From contig NZ_CAMFKM010000006.1 in NCBI RefSeq assembly GCF_945957355.1, positions 124,001 through 188,000 on the forward strand: a stretch of 64,000 nucleotides of DNA, read 5' to 3'. How positions within the stretch are numbered: the stretch's first letter is position 1; every line of letters begins with the position of its first letter. Positions 19,227-27,923 of the stretch are shown here, piece after piece. Under the pieces are notes generated by a model, which saw only the letters and a program-made list of their open reading frames with translations, was not told the DNA's origin and ran no database searches. The position numbers and the translations under genes are program-made. This stretch comes from an uncultured Reyranella sp. Lineage in GTDB: Bacteria > Pseudomonadota > Alphaproteobacteria > Reyranellales > Reyranellaceae.

Positions 19227-19359
19227 GGCGCTGTTAAAAAAGGCTTTTCAGAAAAACCGGCGAGCAACGGTGCCCCATCGACGGCCCCGCGGGGCCCAAT
19301 TCCGGAGGGTGCGACATCCACTTCGTTTGTTTCGTTTATTCGCGAAGACTCCGGCTCAC

Positions 19360-20199
19360 TCAGTGGTAGATGAAGAGCGGAACAGGAGCGTTGTCGAACA
19401 GGTGCCGGGTCGTTGAGCCGAAAAGAATCTCCCGGACTCCACGATGACCGAACGCTCCCATGACGAGCAGCCGCGCGCCTGTTTCCGAGGCGCGCCGCAG
19501 CAGGACATCCGCCGGATTCCCTGTCGTTGCGACCGCCTCGACGTCCGCCTCGACCTCATGAAGAGCGAGGAAAGAACGGGCCCGTTCGGCAACCGACAGG
19601 GCGGCGGATTGCTCGCGCCCGATTGACAGGATGCGCGCCCTGGAAGTTCCGAAAATCCCCATCAGCGTCGCGACCTGCAATGCCTTCGCAGCCGGCGCGC
19701 TTCCATCGTAGGCCACGAGCACGGGTCCGCTATCCGCCCACTCGGGCCCGGTCACCACGACGGGACGGCCGCCTTTGGCGATGATGTGATCGACGAGCGG
19801 TGTCAACCCGTCGATTGCCTCGAGATGAAACTCGGCGTCCCGGCCGGTGACGACCAGGTCGCACGTCTCGATCATCCGAAGCAATCCGGCGCGCACGTCC
19901 GCTTCCATCGTGGCGCATTCGGCATCCATGCCCTCGTCGGCCAGGCAGCGCCGGAACACCTCAGGCAGTTCCGCGATCCTTGCGCGTCGTTCGTCCGCCA
20001 ACTTCTTGCGATGTTTCAATCGGTCATGGGCATACTGCTCACCGCCGATCGGAACCGGCTCGACGCGATCGAGATCGCTGACATCGAGTGCAGTCACCCC
20101 TCTTACCTGGGCTCCACACTGTCGAGCCAGTGCTATGGCCAGCCCCCGGGCGGCGACGGCGGATGGCGTGTCATCGACAGTAACGAGAATCGAACGCAT
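19360..20199 (-). CDS. Tandem universal stress protein
   Basis: The protein has 279 residues with two Usp-like halves. The second half ends in the nucleotide-binding pattern 'LLVMGAFGHRGVREILFGST', then TRHLFDNAPVPLF. The first half (MRSILVTVDD) has lost this glycine loop and reads 'DLVVTGRDAEFHLEA', so probably only the second half binds ATP. Tandem Usp proteins of this kind act in stress survival with no known single reaction. The ATG at 20199 has GAAGAAGG upstream. It is a single-gene unit. Confidence 0.87.
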   Translation of the reverse strand: MRSILVTVDDTPSAVAARGLAIALARQCGAQVRGVTALDVSDLDRVEPVPIGGEQYAHDRLKHRKKLADERRARIAELPEVFRRCLADEGMDAECATMEADVRAGLLRMIETCDLVVTGRDAEFHLEAIDGLTPLVDHIIAKGGRPVVVTGPEWADSGPVLVAYDGSAPAAKALQVATLMGIFGTSRARILSIGREQSAALSVAERARSFLALHEVEADVEAVATTGNPADVLLRRASETGARLLVMGAFGHRGVREILFGSTTRHLFDNAPVPLFIYH

Positions 20200-20298
20200 G
20201 CATCCCTTCTTCCACAACACCTGACGCTAGAGAGACCGTCGGTCGCCGCATTGACCTGCATCAACGTGGCGGCAGCGGCAGGATAAAATGGCGTCGGA

Positions 20299-21285
20299 CT
20301 ACTCCGGCTTGATCCCCGCCGCCTGCAGCACCGGCACCCAGATCGGCTCCTGCACCTTGAGCCAGTCGGCAAGTTCCTGCGGCGTGCCGCCCATGGCGAC
20401 GAAGCCGCGCTTGGCGAGATCATCCTTCTGCCCGGGCGTGCCCACGGCGGCGTTCAGCGCCTGGTTCAGCCGGGCAACGACCGCGGGCGGCGTGCCGGCC
20501 GGCGCGAGCAGCGTATAGACGATCGTACCATCGACATCCCCCGCGCCCAGCTCCTTGAAGGTCGGGATCGTCGGCGCGACCGAGGACCGTTCCAGCGAGG
20601 CCATTGCATAGGGCTTGAGCTTCCCGGATGCGATCTGCTGCGCGACGCTGGTGATGCTCGACATGCCGAGCTTGATATGGCCGCCCAGCAGATCGGTCAC
20701 CAGCGGGCCAGTGCCGCGAAACGGCACGTGCGTCAGCTTGATCCCGTTCAGCATGGCGAACTGCTCCGTCGACAGGTGCATCGGCGTGGTCAGGCCGGCC
20801 GTGCCGTATTGCACCGAGCCCGGCGCCGCCTTGGCTGCAGCAATGATCGCTCTCAGGTCCGGCCACGGCGCATCGAGGCTGCCGACGAGGACGGATTCCT
20901 GCTTCGCGATGAAGCCGACCGGCACGAAGGCCGTCTTCGCGTCGAAACCGAGCTTGGCCACGATGTGCGGATAGAGCGGCAGGTTGTTGGCACTGACCAC
21001 CAGCCAATGGCCGTCCGCCGGCTGCTTGGCCACGAATTCGTGGGCGATGCTGCCGCCGCCACCGCCCTTGTTGTCGACGATCACCGTGGCGCCGCCCATG
21101 CCACCGAGCGCCTTCTGCATGGGCTCCTGGATCGCCCGTGCAAGCGAGTCGGTGCCGCCGCCCGGCGGAAAGGGCACGACGATATGGACCGGCTGAGATG
21201 GGAAAGTCTGGGCCCGCGCCGCCGGTGCCGCGCCCGCCGCAAGGGCGGCGAGCGAGAGTTTGAGCAAGGTTCGCCTCTGGTTCAT
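20299..21285 (-). CDS. Tripartite tricarboxylate transporter binding protein (TctC/Bug family)
   Basis: The protein has 328 residues. The N-terminus NQRRTLLKLSLAALAAGAAP is a Tat-type signal. The mature part has the Bug-family signature FPSQPVHIVVPFPPGGGTDS, then 'VDNKGGGGGSIAHEFVAKQP'. These periplasmic proteins bind carboxylates or other small organic compounds; many are orphans without linked TctA/TctB. Its ATG overlaps the stop of the beta-propeller gene by 4 bases, so the two are coupled. The ligand is unknown. Confidence 0.9.
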   Translation of the reverse strand: MNQRRTLLKLSLAALAAGAAPAARAQTFPSQPVHIVVPFPPGGGTDSLARAIQEPMQKALGGMGGATVIVDNKGGGGGSIAHEFVAKQPADGHWLVVSANNLPLYPHIVAKLGFDAKTAFVPVGFIAKQESVLVGSLDAPWPDLRAIIAAAKAAPGSVQYGTAGLTTPMHLSTEQFAMLNGIKLTHVPFRGTGPLVTDLLGGHIKLGMSSITSVAQQIASGKLKPYAMASLERSSVAPTIPTFKELGAGDVDGTIVYTLLAPAGTPPAVVARLNQALNAAVGTPGQKDDLAKRGFVAMGGTPQELADWLKVQEPIWVPVLQAAGIKPE

Positions 21286-22427
21286 CGGTCGGACGAACTC
21301 CTCACGGCCGCGGCACCGCCTCCCACATCGATCTTCTGACCGGTGTCGGTGATCTTGCCATTGTCGTTCTTGAACACCTGCAGGTTCTTCTCGTTCATGT
21401 TCTGCACGACGATGACAGAGCCGTCGCGCGAGAAGGACGCTCCCTGTGACCAGCCGCCGATCGGCGCCTCGCCGGTCTTGGTCAGGCCGGTGCCGTCGAG
21501 CCTGTAGAGCACGACCATCCCGTTGGGCTTGTATTGCGGCGCATTCTTGGGCCGCGTCGAGCCCGCATGCGCGACCCCCGCGATCCAGCGGCCGTCGCCC
21601 GACATGATCATGCCTTCGAGGTTTTCATGACCGATGTCGGCGGTACCCACGATCTTGCCGCTGGCGAGGTCGATCACGGTGAGGATGCCGTTGGCCTTGG
21701 GATCGCCAAGGCTCGCCACGACAGCGGACTTGCTATCGGGCGTCACCGAAACGGCATATGGCCGCGGCGCCACGTCGAGCACCGAGGACGAGCTGACGGT
21801 GTCACCGCCCAGCTTCACCAGTTCAACCTTGGCGTCGCCATTGCGCGTCACCACCCCGGTCGCACCGTCGGGCGACACCGCCACGTGGCTGAGCAGCGCC
21901 TTGGCGTCCGTCAACGGCACGGTCTTCTGCAGCCTGACATCCTTGCCGTCGATCGACAGGATCGAAATCGATCCCGCCATGCGATTGGCGACGTAGGCGC
22001 GCTTGCCGTCCCGGGTGATCGAGATGCCGGCGGCGCCCGCGCCGGTATTCAGCGTGCCGAGAATCCTGCGGTCCTTGAGATCGATGATGGTCACGCGATC
22101 GTCGGGGACCAGCTTGGTCGGGTCGGCGGGATCGAGCTTCGACGAGGAGGCGATCAGCGCAAGCGATTCGTCTGGCGTGATCGCCACTGAAAGCGGTGGT
22201 CCCACCACGCTGCCCGGCACATTCGACACGGTGCCCACGACCTTCACCGGCAGGGCGCGGAGATCCATGATCGTGATCGTATCGGGCGGCGGATTGGTGA
22301 CGTTCTTGTTGACGCCGTTTTCCTGGATGATCTTGTGATCGTTAGAGGAAACGGCGATCTGTGCTTGGGCCTGCAGGGCGCCAAGACTCAACGCTACACA
22401 AACGCCCGTGATGACGGTGTTTCGCAT
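21282..22427 (-). CDS. Secreted YVTN-type beta-propeller protein
   Basis: The protein has 381 residues with a Sec signal (VITGVCVALSLGALQAQAQ). It carries repeated blades of the form 'TIIDLKDRRILGTLNTGAGA', 'SITRDGKRAYVANRMAGSIS', 'SVTPDSKSAVVASLGDP' and 'VIDLASGKIVGTADIG', the YncE/YVTN propeller pattern of about seven blades. Such proteins sit in the periplasm and often bind or shield ligands; no active-site residues can be named. Overlap with the transporter binding-protein gene suggests the two work on the same compound, which is an inference. Confidence 0.86.
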   Translation of the reverse strand: MRNTVITGVCVALSLGALQAQAQIAVSSNDHKIIQENGVNKNVTNPPPDTITIMDLRALPVKVVGTVSNVPGSVVGPPLSVAITPDESLALIASSSKLDPADPTKLVPDDRVTIIDLKDRRILGTLNTGAGAAGISITRDGKRAYVANRMAGSISILSIDGKDVRLQKTVPLTDAKALLSHVAVSPDGATGVVTRNGDAKVELVKLGGDTVSSSSVLDVAPRPYAVSVTPDSKSAVVASLGDPKANGILTVIDLASGKIVGTADIGHENLEGMIMSGDGRWIAGVAHAGSTRPKNAPQYKPNGMVVLYRLDGTGLTKTGEAPIGGWSQGASFSRDGSVIVVQNMNEKNLQVFKNDNGKITDTGQKIDVGGGAAAVRSSSDR

Positions 22428-22536
22428 GGAAGTTCCTCCTCGGCCCGCTCCTGTCGCCGGAGCATTCTGCCGTGGAGAAACCTAGCGCCTGCGTGAGGCC
22501 TGCGAAATCAATTTCCCGTATTCAGTCGAGGGGCGA

Positions 22537-22809
22537 TCAGACCATGCCGAGGGCATGCTTGTAGACGTCGAGCAGCGTCTCCTGCTCTGCCCGGTCGGCA
22601 GCGTCCATGGCGCGCATCGAAACGATCTTGCGCATGGTCTTGACGTCGTAGCCGACGCCCTTGGCTTCGCTGTAGACGTCCTTGATGTCGCCGCCGATGG
22701 CCTTGCGCTCTTCCTCGAGCTTCTCGATTCGCTCGATGAAACTCTTCAGGCGGTCGGCCGAGATCGGGCCCGCTTTGGTCTTCTTGGAAATCGAGCTACC
22801 GTCCGGCAT
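22537..22809 (-). CDS. gapR: GapR-like nucleoid protein (DUF2312)
   Basis: The protein has 90 residues. The sequence 'LKSFIERIEKLEEERKAIGG' followed by DIKDVYSEAKGVGYDVKTMRKIV is the DUF2312/GapR pattern: a coiled-coil helix, then a basic DNA-binding part. GapR clamps overtwisted DNA ahead of polymerases and aids replication in Caulobacter. The ATG at 22809 has GGAG nine bases upstream; a TTG two codons earlier is an alternative. It is encoded alone. Confidence 0.9.
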   Translation of the reverse strand: MPDGSSISKKTKAGPISADRLKSFIERIEKLEEERKAIGGDIKDVYSEAKGVGYDVKTMRKIVSMRAMDAADRAEQETLLDVYKHALGMV

Positions 22810-22927
22810 GTCCAACTACTCCATGGTCCGACCGGCAAGACCATAGAAGCGACCACCGTGTCCACTCAATTACATCGACGCCCTGAAACGTGGGGATAAC
22901 GGGGACTGTGGCCTGGCCTCCGGTGCT

Positions 22928-23878
22928 CTATGCACGAGCCGGGAAGCGTGTTCGCCAATGCTGCGCGATGTCGATGCCGCGGCAGAACCAGACCCCTTCG
23001 CGAGCCTTCGCATGCTGCAGGAACCTGACGAGGCCGCCCGCACGGCCCGGCCGTCCGATCAATCGATCATGAAGGCCGATCGACAGGAGCTTCGGCGCGC
23101 CGGCCGCCCCCTCCTCGTAGAGGAAGTCGAAGGCGTCGCGCATGTATTCGAAGAAGTCCTGGCCGGTCGAGAAGCCGGAATTCGCATCGAAGCGATTGTC
23201 GTTGGCTTCGTATGAGTAGGGAATCACCAGATGGGGGCCGTGCGCGGTCTCGACCCAGTAGGGCAGTTCGTCGGCGAGTGAGTCCCGGTCGTACAGAAAG
23301 CCGCCCTCCTCGGCCACGAGCCGGCGCGTATTCTCGCCGGGGCGCCCGGTCATCCAGCCCAGCGGACGGCTCCCGGTGAGGCGTGTCAGGATTTCGACTG
23401 CCCGGCGGACATGCTGGCGCTCGGTCGCCTCGTCCACGTCGCCATAATCGATCCAGCGATAGCCGTGGCTGACCATCTCGTGGCCGCGCTCGACGCAGGC
23501 CCGCGCAAGCAGCGGATTCTGTTCCAGGGCGCGGGCGACACCCAGCACGCTGACCGGCACCGAGAATCGCGCGAAGATGTCCAGAAGCCGCCAGGCCCCT
23601 CGCCGGCTGCCATACTCGAAGACCGATTCGACGAGCGGCACCCTTCGGCCGGCCCTGGTATCCACCCCGATATCGTTCAGCATCCCTTCCGACACCGGAT
23701 CGCCGTTGAACATTGTCGACTCGCCGCCGCCCTCGACATTGAGGTTGAAGTTGACGGCGATCCGGGCATTTCCCGGCCAATGGGGATTGGGCGGCATCTC
23801 TCCGTAGCCGACCAGATCCCGGGCCTTCATCGGATCGGGACGAATATCGCTGGCGCCGGCGGGGGCGAGGATAGGCAT
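22928..23878 (-). CDS. PuuE-like polysaccharide-deacetylase-family hydrolase (allantoinase-like)
   Basis: The protein has 316 residues. It follows the PuuE pattern closely: LVGYGEMPPNPHWPGNARIA, 'GHEMVSHGYRWIDYGDVDEA', 'RLTGSRPLGWMTGRPGENTR' and 'GGFLYDRDSLADELPYWVE'. PuuE proteins are members of the polysaccharide deacetylase fold that open cyclic amides such as allantoin instead of removing acetyl groups. The signal-free N-terminus points to the cytoplasm. The gene starts 14 bases after the monooxygenase stop, so it is in that operon. Hydrolysis of a cyclic amide made by, or consumed before, the monooxygenase is an inference. Confidence 0.87.
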   Translation of the reverse strand: MPILAPAGASDIRPDPMKARDLVGYGEMPPNPHWPGNARIAVNFNLNVEGGGESTMFNGDPVSEGMLNDIGVDTRAGRRVPLVESVFEYGSRRGAWRLLDIFARFSVPVSVLGVARALEQNPLLARACVERGHEMVSHGYRWIDYGDVDEATERQHVRRAVEILTRLTGSRPLGWMTGRPGENTRRLVAEEGGFLYDRDSLADELPYWVETAHGPHLVIPYSYEANDNRFDANSGFSTGQDFFEYMRDAFDFLYEEGAAGAPKLLSIGLHDRLIGRPGRAGGLVRFLQHAKAREGVWFCRGIDIAQHWRTRFPARA

Positions 23879-23892
23879 TTGTGGCTCCGGGA

Positions 23893-25023
23893 TCAGGCGG
23901 CGGCGTCGAGCGGGGCGTTGCAGGGATCGTAGGCGAAGAACCAGTCGACCTCCGTTGGCCCGTGCATCCAGGTATTGTCGATCGAGATGCGCTGCACTTC
24001 GGCGACCCGCGGGATCCGGTTGGCGGCGTAGCGGCAGAAGGCCGCCTCCGGGTCGGTGGCCTCGACGATGCAGCGGTGGAGGATGGCGGCGTCCTCGATC
24101 GCCATCGAGCCACCAGCGGCCATGAACGGCCGGACGGCGTGGCAGGCGTCGCCCATCAACACGACGCGGCCCTCGTGCCAGCGGTCGTTTCGCGGCCGGT
24201 CCATGATCGGCCAGACGGTCACGTCCGTTGCCGCCTCGGCCGCCCGCAGCAGTTCGGGATGGAAGCCTTCCAGCGCGGAGACGAAATCGTCGCGCGTGCC
24301 GGGGATCGGCGTGCCATCGCCGTCCCAGCGACTGGCTGGAATGGCGGCCATCACATAGACCTCGTCCCGTCGCGCGGTCATGTAATAGACGAGCACGTGG
24401 CGGTCGGGGCCCCACCATTTGGTGCAATCGCGGATGGCCAGGTCGCCAAGCCGCTCGGCGGGAAAGACCGCCCGCGGCGCGATGCGTCCGATGAAGCGCG
24501 GCTCTTCCTTGCCGAGGATCTCGTCGCGTACGCGCGAGCGAATCCCATCGGCTCCGATCACGATATCGGCCTCGGCGCTGGCGCCGTTGTCGAAGGCCAG
24601 CCTGATTCCGGCGGGAGTCTCTTCGAGACCCGCCAGCCGATGGCCGAACCGAATCGTTCCCGGCGCGAGCGGTGCCTGAAGGATGCGATGCAGGTCGGCC
24701 CGATGAATGTTGACGAATGGACCGTCGAACCGCGCTTCGCAGGCGGCATCGAAGATCAGTTCGTACAGCGTCTCGCCCGTGTCCCATGCCCGGCTGACGA
24801 AGGCATCCGGCCGGATGCCGGTTTCCGTGAAGCTGCGTTCGAGGTCGAGGGACCTAAGGACCTTGGCGACGTTGGCACCAAGGATGATGCCCGCGCCGAT
24901 CCTCGAAAAGTTGGGCGTCTGCTCGTAGACGGCGACGGGGTATCCGTCCCGCTGCAACAGAGCCGCCACCGTCAGCCCGGCCAATCCGCCGCCGACAACG
25001 GCTATTCGCGTCTGCCGATCCAT
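23893..25023 (-). CDS. NicC-like FAD-dependent monooxygenase
   Basis: The protein has 376 residues, a group A flavin hydroxylase. FAD motifs are GGGLAG (11-16), IGADGIRSR (157-165) and MGDACHAVRP (290-299). It resembles 6-hydroxynicotinate 3-monooxygenase NicC in 'CTKWWGPDRHVLVYY' (Cys200, His209, Tyr213 with NicC-like spacing) and at the C-terminal NTWMHG end. However, the position I recall as the active-site His47 of NicC is Ile here (RIGAGIILG), so the substrate may differ; salicylate-type hydroxylases are the other choice. ATG 25023 has GAGGTGG upstream; a TTG at 25041 is possible. A palindromic operator lies 43 bases upstream. Confidence 0.87.
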   Translation of the reverse strand: MDRQTRIAVVGGGLAGLTVAALLQRDGYPVAVYEQTPNFSRIGAGIILGANVAKVLRSLDLERSFTETGIRPDAFVSRAWDTGETLYELIFDAACEARFDGPFVNIHRADLHRILQAPLAPGTIRFGHRLAGLEETPAGIRLAFDNGASAEADIVIGADGIRSRVRDEILGKEEPRFIGRIAPRAVFPAERLGDLAIRDCTKWWGPDRHVLVYYMTARRDEVYVMAAIPASRWDGDGTPIPGTRDDFVSALEGFHPELLRAAEAATDVTVWPIMDRPRNDRWHEGRVVLMGDACHAVRPFMAAGGSMAIEDAAILHRCIVEATDPEAAFCRYAANRIPRVAEVQRISIDNTWMHGPTEVDWFFAYDPCNAPLDAAA

Positions 25024-25066
25024 CCGTTCCACCTCGATCAACGTCTTTCGAGGACCCTTCGTAAAT

Positions 25067-25082
25067 CATTCGACTTCGAATG
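25067..25082. promoter_or_regulatory. Palindromic operator, site 1
   Basis: A 16-bp palindrome, CATTCGACTTCGAATG, lies just before the NicC-like gene. It shares CATTCGA at the left and GAATG at the right with site 2 at 25228-25243. Size and symmetry suit a MarR dimer, and a MarR gene closes the divergent operon. Confidence 0.6.
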
Positions 25083-25227
25083 AATAGAGGCCAGAACACG
25101 ATCTCCAACACAACACACCCGCGCCACAATCATTGAAACTTGCTCGATAATAGGCGCTTTGGTGTGCATTCTGATCAAGAGATAGGCACTCGCAGATCCG
25201 CTCAATATGGAGCCAGACGTCTCTTTT

Positions 25228-25243
25228 CATTCGATGTGGAATG
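25228..25243. promoter_or_regulatory. Palindromic operator, site 2
   Basis: CATTCGATGTGGAATG is a second copy of the 16-bp site, part of a longer inverted repeat with TTTCATTC and GAATGAAA arms (25225-25246). It lies 89 bases before the importer binding-protein gene, so each divergent transcript has its own copy. Confidence 0.6.
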
Positions 25244-25331
25244 AAATATGCAAAGGCTCCTGGGTCTTCAGTGCGGCGATGGCGCCGCAGCCCGCCGGGG
25301 GCCTTCCCAGTTCGAATCGAGGATGTGATCC

Positions 25332-26309
25332 ATGAAACTGCTTGGACGTTTCGCCGCCGCAATCGGCCTCGTCGTCGGCATGGCCGGCGCCGGCGCGTTA
25401 CCGGCCCGCGCGACCGACGTGAACTTCATCACCGATTTCGGCTTCAACGGACGGCACGCCTATTTCTATGTCGCGCGCGAGAAGGGCTACTACAAGGAAG
25501 CGGGTCTCGACGTGACCTTCCTGCGCGGCCAGGGCTCGGCCGATGCGATCAAGAAGGTGGCCGCCGGCCTCGCCACGATCGGCTTTGCCGATGCGGGCTC
25601 GCTGGTGCTGGCCCGCGGCAATGACGGCGTCCCGGTGAAGCTGGTCTCGATCGTCTATGCCCGGCCGCCGCAGGCCATTTTCGGCGTGAAGGGAACGGGC
25701 ATCGCCAAACCCAAGGATCTCGAAGGCAAGACGATCGCCGATACCGCCTCAAGCTCCGTCCGCCTGCTCTTCCCGGCCTTCGCCAAGGCGGCCGGCATCG
25801 ACGCCAACAAGGTGAAATGGGTCGTCGCGGAAGGCTCCGCCCTGCCCTCGCTGCTCGCCAACGGCCGGGTCGATGCGATCGGCCAGTTCTCGGTGGGCGA
25901 GCCGCTGATCGCGGCAGCGATCGCGCCCAAGGAAACGGTCCGCATCGCCTACAAGGATTCGGGGCTCGACTACTACGGCAACGGGTTGATCGCGTCCGAG
26001 GAGACGATCGCCAAGCAGCCCGAACTCGTGCGGGCCTTCGTCAAGGCGACGATCAAGGGCATGAAGGACGCCTTCGCCAATCCGGCCGAGGCCGCCGCCA
26101 TCATGGCCAAGTATCAGAAGGAGCTGGCGCCGGCGATCATCGAAGGCGAGACGAAGCTCGTCGGCGAACTCGCGACCGTTCCCGGCCAGCCGCTGGGCAG
26201 CATCAACCCGAAGAGCATCGCGGGAACCGTCGAGGTCATGTCGGCGAACTTCACCCTGAAGTCGCCCGTGCAGCCGGCGCAGCTCTACGCTCCGGGCTTC
26301 GTCGAATGA
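25332..26309 (+). CDS. ABC transporter substrate-binding protein, NMT1/THI5-like
   Basis: The protein has 325 residues with a Sec signal (LLGRFAAAIGLVVGMAGAGA, cleavage near ARA-T). The mature part reads 'ITDFGFNGRHAYFYVAREKG', then YYKEAGLDVTFLRGQGSAD, the NMT1/THI5-like fold used for pyrimidine-like, sulfonate, nitrate and aromatic ligands. It is the first gene of a four-gene operon (binding protein, ATPase, permease, MarR). Its divergence from a ring hydroxylase suggests an aromatic or N-heterocyclic ligand, which is an inference. Confidence 0.92.
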   Translation: MKLLGRFAAAIGLVVGMAGAGALPARATDVNFITDFGFNGRHAYFYVAREKGYYKEAGLDVTFLRGQGSADAIKKVAAGLATIGFADAGSLVLARGNDGVPVKLVSIVYARPPQAIFGVKGTGIAKPKDLEGKTIADTASSSVRLLFPAFAKAAGIDANKVKWVVAEGSALPSLLANGRVDAIGQFSVGEPLIAAAIAPKETVRIAYKDSGLDYYGNGLIASEETIAKQPELVRAFVKATIKGMKDAFANPAEAAAIMAKYQKELAPAIIEGETKLVGELATVPGQPLGSINPKSIAGTVEVMSANFTLKSPVQPAQLYAPGFVE

Positions 26310-27121
26310 TCGCGGCCGCTGGTGGCCTGGCAGCCGCCCCTCCGCCGGCGGCGGACGTGGCGGCCATCGATCTCCGGGGTGTGAGCAAGCACTACCCCGG
26401 CGCGGTGGGAACCTCGGTCCATGCGCTGGGGCCGATCGACCTGCGGATTCCGACCGGCAGCTTCGTGGCCGTCGTCGGCCCCTCCGGCTGTGGCAAGTCG
26501 ACCCTGCTGCGGCTGGTCGCCGGCCTGGAGATGCCCGACACCGGCACGATGTCGCGCTATGGCACGCCGCTCGACGCGCCCTCCCATGAGGTGGGAATCG
26601 TCTTCCAGGAACACGTGCTGTTCCCCTGGAACACGGTGCTGGAGAATGTGCTGCTCCCGGCCGACGTGCTCGCCCTGCCCAAGGCGGCGGCGCGGGAGCG
26701 CGCCCTGCGCCTTCTCGAAATGACGGGTCTCGCCGCCTTCGCCCATCACCGTCCCCAGATGCTGTCCGGCGGCATGCGCCAGCGCGCGGCGCTCTGCCGG
26801 GCGCTGCTCGCCGATCCGCGCCTGTTGCTGCTCGACGAACCGTTCGGCGCACTCGATGCCCTGACGCGCGAAGAGCTTTCGCTCGAACTGTCGGGCCTCT
26901 GGCAGGACCTGGGACGGACCGCCTTCCTGATTACGCACGACATCGAGGAGGCGATCCTGCTCAGCGACCGCGTGCTGGTCATGTCGCCGCGACCCGGAAG
27001 GATCCGCGCCGACATCGAGGTCGATCTGCCGCGCCCGCGCAATGCCGACACGCCCAGACTGCCGCGCTTTCAGGAGCTGAAGCAGGAAATCCGCGACATC
27101 ATCTTCGATCGCCGGGCCTGA
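26306..27121 (+). CDS. ABC transporter ATP-binding protein
   Basis: The protein has 271 residues. Walker A is GPSGCGKST, the Q-loop is in FQEHVLFPW, the signature is LSGGMRQR, Walker B is LLLLDEPFGALD and the switch His is in LITHDIEEA. It belongs to the SsuB/TauB/NrtD branch that energises NMT1-type importers. The ATG overlaps the stop of the binding-protein gene (ATGA), and the permease gene follows by 3 bases, so the three genes form one transporter. Confidence 0.94.
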   Translation: MIAAAGGLAAAPPPAADVAAIDLRGVSKHYPGAVGTSVHALGPIDLRIPTGSFVAVVGPSGCGKSTLLRLVAGLEMPDTGTMSRYGTPLDAPSHEVGIVFQEHVLFPWNTVLENVLLPADVLALPKAAARERALRLLEMTGLAAFAHHRPQMLSGGMRQRAALCRALLADPRLLLLDEPFGALDALTREELSLELSGLWQDLGRTAFLITHDIEEAILLSDRVLVMSPRPGRIRADIEVDLPRPRNADTPRLPRFQELKQEIRDIIFDRRA

Positions 27122-27124
27122 GCG

Positions 27125-27886
27125 ATGAGCGTGTCTCCGTCCTCTCGCCTCGCCGGCCGCACCACCATCCTCGCGGTTTACCTGGCGCTGCTGGTTGCCT
27201 GGGAACTGTCCGTTCGCGTCTTCACCATTCCCGCCTGGATCCTGCCCGCCCCGACCGAGATCGGCAGGACGGCCGTGCAGTGGGCGCCCGAGCTCGCCCT
27301 CAACAGTCTCGTGACCTTGCGCGAGACCCTGGTGGGATTCGGGCTCGCCATCGTGCTGTCCCTGCCGCTCGCCGTGCTGATCGCCCTGAACGCCACCGCC
27401 CGCAGGCTGCTCTATCCGATCCTGCTCGGCCTCCAGTCGGTGCCCAAGGTCGCGGTCGCTCCACTGATCATCCTGTGGCTCGGCCTCTCGGAATGGCCGA
27501 AGATCGTGATCGTCGTCCTGGTCTGCTTCTTCCCGATCCTGGTCAACCTGATCGCCGGGTTGGAGGCCGCCCCGCGCACCATGCTCGACCTCATGCGCTC
27601 GCTGGGCGCCTCGCAGCACATGATCTTCCGGCGCCTTCGCATTCCCGTGGCGCTGCCGCACTTCTTCACCGGCTGCAAGGTGGCGGTGACCTTCGCCGTC
27701 ATCGGCTCGGTGATCGGCGAGTTCGTGGCGGCGCAGGAAGGGCTCGGTTATCTCATCCTCATCTCGACATCGCAGTCGCAGACTCCGCTCGCCTTCGCCG
27801 CCATCGCCCTGCTGACCCTGCTCAGCATCGCCCTCTTCCATGGCATCGAATGGATCGAGCGTCGCGTCGTGAACTGGACGCCCTGA
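27125..27886 (+). CDS. ABC transporter permease
   Basis: The protein has 253 residues with six predicted membrane helices. The EAA loop reads 'LDLMRSLGASQHMIFRRLRI', then PVALPHFFTG, as in SsuC/TauC-type permeases. It works as a homodimer with the ATPase encoded just upstream and the NMT1-type binding protein. Confidence 0.93.
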   Translation: MSVSPSSRLAGRTTILAVYLALLVAWELSVRVFTIPAWILPAPTEIGRTAVQWAPELALNSLVTLRETLVGFGLAIVLSLPLAVLIALNATARRLLYPILLGLQSVPKVAVAPLIILWLGLSEWPKIVIVVLVCFFPILVNLIAGLEAAPRTMLDLMRSLGASQHMIFRRLRIPVALPHFFTGCKVAVTFAVIGSVIGEFVAAQEGLGYLILISTSQSQTPLAFAAIALLTLLSIALFHGIEWIERRVVNWTP

Positions 27887-27923
27887 ACCCGCGCGTGCCA
27901 TGACGGGCTTCGACGGAGGGACG

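Noticed and set aside
19283..19296. 14-bp palindrome GGCCCCGCGGGGCC between DUF429 and Usp genes
   Set aside because: No loop and no T-run, and GC-rich palindromes of this size arise easily here; not called as terminator or operator.
22928..24787. A single 619-codon frame joining the PuuE-like hydrolase to sequence upstream
   Set aside because: The upstream part is out-of-frame reading of the monooxygenase gene; the hydrolase start at 23878 fits its family and spacing, so this is not a fusion.
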